Assembly (NCBI RefSeq): GCF_014610845.1
Contig: NZ_JABTCG010000008.1
Location: 1 to 64,000 of the forward strand
Source: Maribacter arenosus
GTDB lineage: Bacteria > Bacteroidota > Bacteroidia > Flavobacteriales > Flavobacteriaceae
Length of the DNA stretch: 64,000 nt
Reading direction: 5' to 3'
In this document: positions 53,837-61,873 of the stretch, piece by piece
How the letters are laid out: every line of letters begins with the position of its first letter
Position numbering within the stretch: position 1 is the stretch's first letter
The notes under the pieces: generated by a model
Seen by the model: the letters and a program-made list of their open reading frames with translations, nothing else
Database searches by the model: none
What the model was told of the DNA's origin: nothing
Made by a program: the position numbers and the translations under genes

Positions 53837-53856
53837 ATCTTAAACTATGTATTATT

Positions 53857-54438
53857 TTATAAATCCTCTTTCAATTTCATTACATACTCGGCTACTTGCC
53901 AACGTTCTTCATGGTTCAATTGCACTGCATAGGAGCCCATTGAATTCAAACCATAGTAAATCACATGGTACGTACTACCTACTGTAATATCACGTGCTGC
54001 ATCGGCGTATGTGGGTACACCCAAGATTTTTTCCCTTTTTACCAAGGTACCTTGACCATCTCCTTTTGTTCCATGACAAAGAGCACAGTAAATATCGTAA
54101 AGTTCCTTGCCCACAGCCATATTCGCTTCACTATTCAAAGAATCCAATGGACTTGTCTTTACCCTTGAAAGTTCTTTGCCTTCAATGCTATTTTCCAAGT
54201 CATAAGGCATCCACCCTCTTGGAATGGTATTATCCGGTGGTAACATAGCCTCTGAAACACCTTTGAACAAGGCAATCCTAGTGGATTCTTCCTCATTGAA
54301 CCCTTGATAGGTCTCATAACCTACCGGCTCATACATATTGGGCATATACTGATAATTAGGTCTGTTTTTATCAGCACATGATGCCATCAACAGTACCAGC
54401 ACAAATGCAATTCCGACTTTACTAATATTGTTCATCAT
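53857..54438 (-). CDS. actE: Alternative complex III subunit ActE, monoheme cytochrome c lipoprotein
   Basis: This 193-residue lipoprotein starts MMNNISKVGIAFVLVLLMASC, with lipobox MAS-C. It has one heme motif C-A-L-C-H and a downstream methionine (NSMGSYAVQL) as likely axial ligand, and ends in a helix typical of class I cytochromes. It is the periplasmic electron exit subunit that passes electrons to the oxidase. The chosen ATG at 54438 is 7 bases after the actD stop; longer in-frame starts overlap actD and would hide the lipoprotein signal. Confidence 0.93.
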   Translation of the reverse strand: MMNNISKVGIAFVLVLLMASCADKNRPNYQYMPNMYEPVGYETYQGFNEEESTRIALFKGVSEAMLPPDNTIPRGWMPYDLENSIEGKELSRVKTSPLDSLNSEANMAVGKELYDIYCALCHGTKGDGQGTLVKREKILGVPTYADAARDITVGSTYHVIYYGLNSMGSYAVQLNHEERWQVAEYVMKLKEDL

Positions 54439-54445
54439 CTTATGA

Positions 54446-54967
54446 CTACTTTTCTGAAACATTGATCTCGACCGCACCGGTATCCATCAATAAGTTCTTT
54501 AATTCTTTTTCGTTATCATGTATGGCCAACTCCATTACAAAATGGTCGTCCGTGGTCCTTACATCCGGATTTTCCGCTTTTTTGAACGGCCATAATCTAC
54601 TTCTAAGGTAGAAGGTAATCACCATTAAATGCGCAGCAAAGAATACCGTTAATTCGAACATAATCGGGACAAATGCCGGCATGTTCTCAATATAACTGAA
54701 ACTGGGTTTTCCCCCTATATCCTGTGGCCAGTCCTGGATCATGATATAATTCATCATAACAATCGACACAATAAGACCTACACACCCATAAATAAAAGAT
54801 GTAATGGCTATTCTGGTCGGGGCAAGGCCCATGGCTTTATCAAGGCCATGTACTGGAAAAGGACAATATACTTCCTCTATATGATGTTTGGCGCCTTTCA
54901 CCTTTTTGACTGCATGCATAAGCACGTCGTCATCATTGTAGTATGCATGTATAACTTTAGATGCCAT
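54446..54967 (-). CDS. actD: Alternative complex III subunit ActD (DUF3341)
   Basis: This 173-residue protein has an N-terminal DUF3341 domain with HIEEVYCPFPVHGLDKAMGL, then two TM helices (about 58-78 and 99-120) joined by a loop with GGKPSFSYIENMPAFVPIMFELTVFF. ActD is a structural membrane subunit of alternative complex III with no cofactor. It lies 6 bases after actC and 7 before actE, so the whole run is translationally tight. Confidence 0.95.
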   Translation of the reverse strand: MASKVIHAYYNDDDVLMHAVKKVKGAKHHIEEVYCPFPVHGLDKAMGLAPTRIAITSFIYGCVGLIVSIVMMNYIMIQDWPQDIGGKPSFSYIENMPAFVPIMFELTVFFAAHLMVITFYLRSRLWPFKKAENPDVRTTDDHFVMELAIHDNEKELKNLLMDTGAVEINVSEK

Positions 54968-54973
54968 ATCGTA

Positions 54974-56707
54974 TTACTTGTTATTTAATTTTTTTGCTTG
55001 ACCCGCCCAATCATCACGTTGTGCCCTACCAGGAAACGAACCTGTAATTGAGTCCAATAAAGTATATTCCTTTTCCGTCATTCGGCTGACTTGGGCAAAT
55101 GTAAAAATGCCTATTTGGTTTAAGGTTTTCTCCATTTTTGGCCCAATACCCTTAACTTTCTTAAGATCATCAGCCTTTTCCTTGGTCGCATCAAATGTAC
55201 CGATGGTTTTCAATAAGCTGGAAACATCCCCTTTATCATCTTTTGGAGCCTCCGTTTTTAATTCGGTTACCGGTTTTACCTCTTCCTTTATCTTTGTGCT
55301 TGTACTGATTTGATATAACGGTTTACCTGCTTCCCTCAATTTTTTGTACTTCTCACCCGACGATTTTAAAATCGTCTTTACTTCCGCCTGTGCAATTACT
55401 GGGAATGTCCTTGCATATAATAAGAACAATACAAAGAAGAATCCGATGGTCCCTATAAACGTTCCTATGTCGATAAAGGTAGGCGAGAACATACTCCAAG
55501 AAGACGGCAAATAATCCCTATGCAACGAAGTAACGATGATTACAAATCTTTCGAACCACATTCCGATATTCACGATGATCGAAATAAAGAAAGAGAACAT
55601 GATACTGGTACGTAGTTTTTTGAACCACATAAACTGCGGAGAGAATACATTGCAGCTCATCATTGCCCAATATGCCCACCAATATGGTCCGGTGGCCCTA
55701 TTCAAGAATGCATATTGCTCGTATTCAACCCCAGAATACCAGGCCATGAACAATTCGGTTATATAGGCACAACCTACAATTGAACCTGTGATCATAATCA
55801 CAATATTCATTAGCTCAATATGTTGTACAGTAATGTAGGCTTCTAGGCTACATACCTTTCTCATGATTATCAATAAGGTATTTACCATTGCGAATCCTGA
55901 GAATACCGCCCCGGCCACAAAATATGGAGGGAAAATGGTCGTATGCCAACCAGGAATCACCGAAGTAGCAAAGTCAAACGATACAATCGTGTGTACCGAT
56001 AATACCAAAGGGGTGGCCAAACCTGCCAATACCAAAGATACTTCTTCAAATCGTTGCCAATCTTTCGCGCGGCCTGTCCAACCAAAACTCAATAAGCTAT
56101 AGATCTTCTTTTGAAAAGGCAATACCGCCCTATCACGAATCATTGCGAAATCGGGGAGTAAGCCTGTCCACCAAAACACCATTGAAACGGAAAGATATGT
56201 AGAAATCGCAAAAACGTCCCAAAGTAATGGGGAGTTAAAATTCACCCATAAAGAACCAAACTGGTTAGGTATAGGCAATACCCAATACGCCAACCATGGG
56301 CGACCCATATGGATTATTGGAAATAAACCCGCCTGGATAACCGAAAATATGGTCATGGCCTCCGCAGAACGGTTGATGGCCATTCTCCATTTTTGTCTGA
56401 AAAGCAAAAGAACGGCCGAAATCAGGGTTCCTGCATGACCAATACCTACCCACCAAACAAAATTGGTAATATCCCAAGCCCAGTTAACCGTCTTGTTCAA
56501 TCCCCAGGATCCAATACCCGTAGAGATCGTGTAAATTATACAACCAACTCCCCAAAGGAATGCAGCCAACGATATGGAAAAAACAATCCACCATTGTTTA
56601 TTGGCCCTTCCCTCAACCGGAGCGGCTATATCCACGGTTACATCATGATAGCCTTTGTCTCCAAGTACTAGGGGTTTTCGTATAGGTGCTTCGTAATGCG
56701 ACGCCAT
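54974..56707 (-). CDS. actC: Alternative complex III subunit ActC (NrfD-like) with helix-hairpin-helix tail
   Basis: This 577-residue polytopic NrfD/PsrC-like subunit has about 10 TM helices, including the quinone-site region near WWVGIGHAGTLISAVL and the FDFATSVIPGWHTTIFPPYFVAGA motif. It forms the quinol-oxidising membrane part of alternative complex III. The last ~65 residues (about 512-577) form a soluble domain with a helix-hairpin-helix motif (VKGIGPKMEKTL) followed by SRMTEKEY and WAGQAKKL. That pattern is known from C-terminal extensions of NuoE and ribosomal L21. An ActC of ordinary length ends before it, so it is an added domain. The frame is uninterrupted. Confidence 0.94.
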   Translation of the reverse strand: MASHYEAPIRKPLVLGDKGYHDVTVDIAAPVEGRANKQWWIVFSISLAAFLWGVGCIIYTISTGIGSWGLNKTVNWAWDITNFVWWVGIGHAGTLISAVLLLFRQKWRMAINRSAEAMTIFSVIQAGLFPIIHMGRPWLAYWVLPIPNQFGSLWVNFNSPLLWDVFAISTYLSVSMVFWWTGLLPDFAMIRDRAVLPFQKKIYSLLSFGWTGRAKDWQRFEEVSLVLAGLATPLVLSVHTIVSFDFATSVIPGWHTTIFPPYFVAGAVFSGFAMVNTLLIIMRKVCSLEAYITVQHIELMNIVIMITGSIVGCAYITELFMAWYSGVEYEQYAFLNRATGPYWWAYWAMMSCNVFSPQFMWFKKLRTSIMFSFFISIIVNIGMWFERFVIIVTSLHRDYLPSSWSMFSPTFIDIGTFIGTIGFFFVLFLLYARTFPVIAQAEVKTILKSSGEKYKKLREAGKPLYQISTSTKIKEEVKPVTELKTEAPKDDKGDVSSLLKTIGTFDATKEKADDLKKVKGIGPKMEKTLNQIGIFTFAQVSRMTEKEYTLLDSITGSFPGRAQRDDWAGQAKKLNNK

Positions 56708-56740
56708 AATCTTTTTAAGTTACTTTGCTAAATAATATTT

Positions 56741-59700
56741 TTACGCTTCGTTGTTATTTCTCACTTTCACGTGATAGAATACATTTGGTTTCGTACCTAC
56801 GTGTTCCAATAAATGGTACATGCGATCACTCTCTTTCAACTCAGCAATCTCACTTTTCTCATCATTTACATCCCCAAAGACAATAGCTCCATTGTTACAA
56901 GCCATAGAACAGGCCGTTTGGAATTCACCGTCTTTGATCACCCTTCCATCTCGTTTGGCATCAAGTATGGTCTTTTGTGTCTTTTGGATACACATAGAAC
57001 ATTTTTCTATTACACCCCTAGATCTTACAGTTACATCCGGATTGATGACCATTTTACCCAAATCGTTATTCATGTGAAAATCAAACTCGTCATTGTTGTT
57101 ATACAAAAACCAGTTGAACCTTCGGACTTTATACGGACAGTTGTTCGCACAATAACGTGTACCCACACATCTGTTGTATGCCATTTGGTTTTGACCTTGG
57201 CGTCCATGTGATGTTGCCGCTACCGGACATACCGTTTCACATGGGGCATGGTTACAATGTTGGCACATTATCGGTTGAAAAGCTACTTGCGGATTGGTTG
57301 CGGGATCCTCCAATTCACCAAATCCTCCTAAAGAACCTTTATCTCCCGACAAGCCATCAAATTCATCCTTTTTGATATTATCGGCTTCAAAGGTGTCTTC
57401 TGAAGAATAGTATCTATCGATTCGTAACCAATGCATATCCCTTGAACGTCGCACCTCTTGTTTACCCACTACAGGCACATTGTTTTCAGCGCTACAAGCT
57501 ACAACACAGGCTCCACATCCCGTACAGGCATTTAAATCGATGGACATATTGAAGTGATGTCCGATTGAACGATCAAAACTATCCCATAAATCAACTGTTG
57601 TTGCAGGAACCTCCTGGTGGTTCAAGGACACTACAGGAACCTTGTTCCATTCGGCATGATCTTTCGTATTGAAAATCTCCAAAGTGGTTTCCTTGATAAT
57701 ATCACCTCTACCCATTAGGGTGTTATGCAATTGCATACATGCAAATTCATGCATGCCGGTTGATTTTTCGATAGTTACCGACTGAATATTATTAAAGCCT
57801 TGGTATAAAGGATAGGCATTTACACCGGTCTGCATTTCAGATTTCATTCCAACCTGGCGACCATAACCCAATGCCATTCCAATAGATCCAGGTGCCTGAC
57901 CTGGTTGGATCAACACGGGAACTCCATCTAAAATAACCCCGCCTACCGTAAGTTTGGCATAACTACCATCTAAGCCACCATTCGCGGCATGCTCATTGAT
58001 AAAGCCTAAATTATCGGCATCTACTTTGGATACTGTCACATAGTTATCCCAAGTTATCCTGGAAATTGGATCGGGAAATTCCTGTAACCAAGGGTTACCT
58101 GCTTGTCGTCCATCGCCCATACCTACCTTTGAATATAAAGACAGCTCCATTCCGCCTCCACTAACTGCATTTGAAAGCTTTTTTACTGCTGAGGCAATAT
58201 CTATAGCGGGAGTAGCTTCTTTGTCAATATCGCCTTTTGGAACGACGGTTCCAGCCAATTCGCCTTCTGTAGTTGAACTTATTTGATAAACACCATCATG
58301 TACGGCTTTATTCCAATCGGCACCGGCCAAGATTTGTGAATTCCATGTTTCTTTTATATAATCGTAATAGCTTTTATCGCTATCCATCCATAACAGCAAG
58401 GCCTTTTGGAATTGTCGCGTGTCAAAAAGCTCTTTTATCGTAGGCTGTGCGAGACCGAAATGACCTTTTTTGATCTGCGTATCGCCCCAAGATTCCAAAT
58501 AATGGTTAGCGGCCGCGGCATAATCCGTTACTTCCGTAGTCTCATTCCAGTTGGTGGAAAAAGCAACCGATAAATCGACTTTCCCTATTCCTTCCGCAAA
58601 ATCAGAAGCGTTGGGCAACGTATACATGGGGTTGACACCATCCATGATCAAAGCCCCAACACGACCTGCTTTCATGTCGGTTATCAAGGTATTCAAACTA
58701 TTGATATTTCCTTGTCGCACATACTTTGGTGCTTTGACATCAAAAGCCTTACTGCCCAACATCTCATTAATGGCCAAAACAACCGCTTGCGCATTTACAT
58801 CTTGCAATCCGGTCACCACGACTGCTGCACTTTTACCTTTGTTTATATCAGCAACAACACCCTCAATGGCGCGCTGGGCATACTCTGGTATTTCACCACT
58901 AGTCGAAGATCCGTTTAATCTAGCGTACAATTGGGCGAGTGCAATTTTTTGTTGCATGGGAGTCAACGGTACACGTTTATCCGCATTGGCACCGGTCAAG
59001 GACATATTAGCCTCAAATTGTATATGTTTCGACATCTTGCCTTCCTTGGGAACACGGCCTTTTGAATAGCCGCTATCATATCCGCCACCCTGCCAATCGG
59101 CAAGGAAATCGGCTCCAAAGGAAACAATTACCTCCGCTTGTTCAAAGTTGTAATCGGCCAATGCCCTTTCTCCATATCTAGCCTCAAATGCAGATAGGGC
59201 CGCATCTTCAGAAATCGCATCATAAACAACATGGTTCACCGTTCCGTACATTTCCTTGAACTCGGCAATGAGTTTTGAAGTCGATGGACTTGCGTAGGTC
59301 TGGGTCAATAAAGCAATTTGTTTACCGGAATCCTTTAAGGTATTTAATTTGGCCTTCATCTCGGTATCCAGGACGCTCCACTCTACAGGTTCACCGTTCT
59401 TAATCGGTCCTTGTAGTCGAGTACTATCGTACAATGACAAAACAGATCCTTGCACCCGGGCATTAGCGCCCCCATGAACCTTGGCGTCCACGTTGTTCTC
59501 GATCTTTATAGGCCTACCTTCCCTGGTCTTAACCAAGATGCTTGCAAAATCATAGCCGTCTGCAATGGTTGTTGCATAGTAGTTTGCAACTCCAGGGATA
59601 ATACTTTCTGGTTGAACGACATACGGAATTGATTTTCTCACTGGTCCTTCACATGCCGCCAAGGATGCTGCAGCGGTACTAAAACCAACGTATTTGAGAA

Positions 59701-59863
59701 AATCCCTTCGGTTCGTATTCGAAGAAGATAAACTGTCCTTGTTCCCTAAAAACTCGTCAACAGGAATTTCTTCAACAAATTCTTTCTGTCCTAGCGCCTC
59801 AACAATGGAATCGTTTGGATTTAACTCTGCCTCGCTTTTCCAATATTTTTTGTTTGATGCCAT
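56741..59863 (-). CDS. actB: Alternative complex III subunit ActB (molybdopterin-like plus Fe-S)
   Basis: This 1040-residue subunit has an N-terminal twin-arginine-type region RRDFLKYVGFSTAAASLAAC (52-71) ending in a lipobox. A large molybdopterin-oxidoreductase-like domain that lacks cofactor follows (about 80-740). The C-terminal ferredoxin-like domain has four Cys clusters starting at C770, C857, near C890-C900 and C955-C985. In alternative complex III the clusters take electrons from the quinol site in ActC to the ActA and ActE hemes. TAT-variant-translocated naming in databases refers to this protein. It lies 33 bases after actA and 34 before actC. Confidence 0.96.
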   Translation of the reverse strand: MASNKKYWKSEAELNPNDSIVEALGQKEFVEEIPVDEFLGNKDSLSSSNTNRRDFLKYVGFSTAAASLAACEGPVRKSIPYVVQPESIIPGVANYYATTIADGYDFASILVKTREGRPIKIENNVDAKVHGGANARVQGSVLSLYDSTRLQGPIKNGEPVEWSVLDTEMKAKLNTLKDSGKQIALLTQTYASPSTSKLIAEFKEMYGTVNHVVYDAISEDAALSAFEARYGERALADYNFEQAEVIVSFGADFLADWQGGGYDSGYSKGRVPKEGKMSKHIQFEANMSLTGANADKRVPLTPMQQKIALAQLYARLNGSSTSGEIPEYAQRAIEGVVADINKGKSAAVVVTGLQDVNAQAVVLAINEMLGSKAFDVKAPKYVRQGNINSLNTLITDMKAGRVGALIMDGVNPMYTLPNASDFAEGIGKVDLSVAFSTNWNETTEVTDYAAAANHYLESWGDTQIKKGHFGLAQPTIKELFDTRQFQKALLLWMDSDKSYYDYIKETWNSQILAGADWNKAVHDGVYQISSTTEGELAGTVVPKGDIDKEATPAIDIASAVKKLSNAVSGGGMELSLYSKVGMGDGRQAGNPWLQEFPDPISRITWDNYVTVSKVDADNLGFINEHAANGGLDGSYAKLTVGGVILDGVPVLIQPGQAPGSIGMALGYGRQVGMKSEMQTGVNAYPLYQGFNNIQSVTIEKSTGMHEFACMQLHNTLMGRGDIIKETTLEIFNTKDHAEWNKVPVVSLNHQEVPATTVDLWDSFDRSIGHHFNMSIDLNACTGCGACVVACSAENNVPVVGKQEVRRSRDMHWLRIDRYYSSEDTFEADNIKKDEFDGLSGDKGSLGGFGELEDPATNPQVAFQPIMCQHCNHAPCETVCPVAATSHGRQGQNQMAYNRCVGTRYCANNCPYKVRRFNWFLYNNNDEFDFHMNNDLGKMVINPDVTVRSRGVIEKCSMCIQKTQKTILDAKRDGRVIKDGEFQTACSMACNNGAIVFGDVNDEKSEIAELKESDRMYHLLEHVGTKPNVFYHVKVRNNNEA

Positions 59864-59895
59864 ACGATCTATCTGTAATTAGCTACTTTATTTTA

Positions 59896-61236
59896 TTAAT
59901 AATGACATTTTCCGCATTCCAAACCACCCATTTGGGCCGCTGTAAGATTCTCTACCCCATATTTCTTGGATAGTTCTTCATGGATTTTCGTATAGTATTC
60001 ATTGTCCTCTACCTTCACATTGGTATCCCTATGACAATTGATACACCAGCCCATAGTCAGCGGGGAAAATTGGCTCATGATTTCCATTTCTTCAACAGGG
60101 CCATGGCAGGTCTGACATTCGATTCCCGCTACGGTAACGTGTTGCGAATGGTTAAAATAGACCAAATCGGGAAGGTTGTGTATACGTACCCATTCTACTG
60201 GTTGGCTTTCGCCTGTATAACTTTGATTCTCTTCATCCCAACCGACTGCCTTATATAATTTCTTTATTTCACCCGTATAAAATTCATTGGTATACCCATT
60301 GGCCAAATCTTCTTTTGACGGCCCTTCAGGATTCCCTTTATACTCGTAAATGGATTTGTGGCAATTCATACAAACATTCAAAGAAGGAATACCTGAATGT
60401 TTCGAAACCCTTGCCGATGAGTGGCAATATTTACAATCGATTTTATTATCGCCTGCATGTATTTTGTGGGAATAGTGAATCGGTTGAATGGGTGCATAAC
60501 CTTGGTCAATGCCTATTTGCATCATCCATCCATATGCGAAATAAGCACCTGCCAGAAGAAGGAAAATAGCAGAAACCAAAACCAAAAACTGATTTTGGGC
60601 AAATGCCTTCCACAAGGGTACACCTTTCTCGGCTTTCGTTTTTTCCAAATCAAGACCATTGGCAATAGCTATTCGCTTTAAGGTCCTCTGCACCAAAATC
60701 AACATCATGATCAAAAGTCCAAAAACTATGACCAGCGCACCCAAAATCAACTCATTGGTTATGCCAGAAGAGTCTCCTTCGACCGCCTCTGCCGCAGCTG
60801 CATCCGCAACCACAGGCGCTGGTGGAGGCGCCGCCGTATAGGCCAAAATATCATCAATATCCGCATTCGACAAGGTCGGAAAAGCAGTCATAGGAGCTTG
60901 ATTATACTCATTGAACACCTTAATCGCATAGGCATCCCCTGATTTGATCATCCCAGGACTATTCTTAATCCAAGCGTAAAGCCATTCTCGGTCCAAGCCT
61001 TCATCCTCACTTAGGCGGGATTCCACATTCGCCAAGGCCGGTCCTGTCATTTTCCTATTCAACGCATGACAGGCAGCACAATTCTGATTAAACAGTGTCT
61101 TGCCCTTTGCAGGGTCACCGGAGGAAGATGCAACTGCTTCATCCTGCGCAAAAATAGAAATGGAAAAAAGTAGGAAAACTACTAGACTGATACCTAAAAC
61201 TCTAGAAATTTGATCGCGGTATGTTACCTTTTTCAT
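59896..61236 (-). CDS. actA: Alternative complex III subunit ActA, six-heme cytochrome c
   Basis: This 446-residue subunit has a signal/anchor (about 12-30) and an N-terminal class I cytochrome domain with C53-A-A-C-H57. Two TM helices (163-183, 217-236) are followed by a pentaheme domain with CxxCH at 268-272, 289-293, 374-378, 398-402 and 441-445. ActA is normally a pentaheme protein, so the extra N-terminal monoheme domain makes six. It is the first gene of the act-cox operon, behind a perfect TTG-N18-TATTTTTG promoter and an ~80-base leader. Confidence 0.96.
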   Translation of the reverse strand: MKKVTYRDQISRVLGISLVVFLLFSISIFAQDEAVASSSGDPAKGKTLFNQNCAACHALNRKMTGPALANVESRLSEDEGLDREWLYAWIKNSPGMIKSGDAYAIKVFNEYNQAPMTAFPTLSNADIDDILAYTAAPPPAPVVADAAAAEAVEGDSSGITNELILGALVIVFGLLIMMLILVQRTLKRIAIANGLDLEKTKAEKGVPLWKAFAQNQFLVLVSAIFLLLAGAYFAYGWMMQIGIDQGYAPIQPIHYSHKIHAGDNKIDCKYCHSSARVSKHSGIPSLNVCMNCHKSIYEYKGNPEGPSKEDLANGYTNEFYTGEIKKLYKAVGWDEENQSYTGESQPVEWVRIHNLPDLVYFNHSQHVTVAGIECQTCHGPVEEMEIMSQFSPLTMGWCINCHRDTNVKVEDNEYYTKIHEELSKKYGVENLTAAQMGGLECGKCHY

Positions 61237-61322
61237 ATATAGAATATTTCAATCGAAATTTTGGCACGGTTATTACTATATCAAAGACAACACATTCAAA
61301 GAAACCGCACCTGAATTGACGG

Positions 61323-61353
61323 CAAAAATACGGATTAGACTTTATTTGCAAAA
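61323..61353 (-). promoter_or_regulatory. Bacteroidota-type promoter of the act-cox operon
   Basis: On the minus strand, TTTTG (61353-61349), an 18-base spacer and TATTTTTG (61330-61323) match the -33/-7 consensus. The predicted transcript start is near 61316, leaving a leader of about 80 bases before actA. It diverges from the SPOR promoter. Confidence 0.6.
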
Positions 61354-61405
61354 TGTTAAGGTATTGATAATTATAATTTATAATTGTTCTAAATAAGGCT
61401 TAAAA

Positions 61406-61436
61406 GTTTACAATAGGGCGTAAAAAATTACTTTTG
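61406..61436 (+). promoter_or_regulatory. Bacteroidota-type promoter for the SPOR gene
   Basis: TACTTTTG (61429-61436) is a full -7 match, with GTTTAC (61406-61411) as a weak -33 at 17 bases. The transcript would start near 61442, about 27 bases before the ATG, with a GGAAAAT-like purine stretch between. Confidence 0.45.
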
Positions 61437-61468
61437 TGAAAAGGAAAATATAATTCAACTATAACATA

Positions 61469-61837
61469 ATGAAATCACTGTTTATAATTGCGGTTATCAC
61501 ATTCTCGACTACCATGGGTCTTGCCCAACAGGGGAAGGTGAGCATTGAGCAGGATGATAGGATCATCGATTTGCTCGATATTTACAAATCTTCCAATCAA
61601 GAATACGAATATTATAGAATACAAGTAGGCTTTGGTTCTTTTGACAAAGCACAGCGCATTAAGGAAAGTGTAGAAATCGATTTTCCGGACCTATTCTCAA
61701 AAATCGATTTTGATTCCCCCACCTATAGGGTACGGTTGGGTCGCTTTAAAACAAAGCTCCAAGCGGAACGAATGTTTAATGAGGTACGGGTAAAGTATCC
61801 TGATGCGATGCTTTTGAAACCAAAAAAATCGACTTGA
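61469..61837 (+). CDS. SPOR domain secreted protein
   Basis: This 122-residue protein has a signal peptide (1-20, ending LAQQ) and a C-terminal SPOR domain (about 48-120) with YYRIQVGFGSFDKAQRIK and YRVRLGRFKTKLQAERMFN. SPOR domains bind denuded glycan strands of septal peptidoglycan. Proteins this small, with only an N-terminal signal and the SPOR domain, are common beside infB in Flavobacteriia. The stop codon lies in the loop of a bidirectional terminator shared with infB. Confidence 0.92.
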   Translation: MKSLFIIAVITFSTTMGLAQQGKVSIEQDDRIIDLLDIYKSSNQEYEYYRIQVGFGSFDKAQRIKESVEIDFPDLFSKIDFDSPTYRVRLGRFKTKLQAERMFNEVRVKYPDAMLLKPKKST

Positions 61838-61852
61838 AAAGTCGATTTTTTT
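61822..61852. terminator. Bidirectional terminator between the SPOR gene and infB
   Basis: ATCGACT (61828-61834)/AGTCGAT (61840-61846), flanked by A7 on the left and T7 on the right, makes a hairpin that works in both directions. The SPOR stop codon TGA (61835-61837) is in its loop, and infB ends 22 bases to the right. Confidence 0.88.
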
Positions 61853-61873
61853 ATTCCCCTGAATGATACATTA

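Noticed and set aside
56741-59863. ActB as an active molybdenum oxidoreductase
   Set aside because: Its place in the actABCDEF operon and the family as known indicate a cofactor-free molybdopterin-like domain; only the Fe-S part is redox-active.
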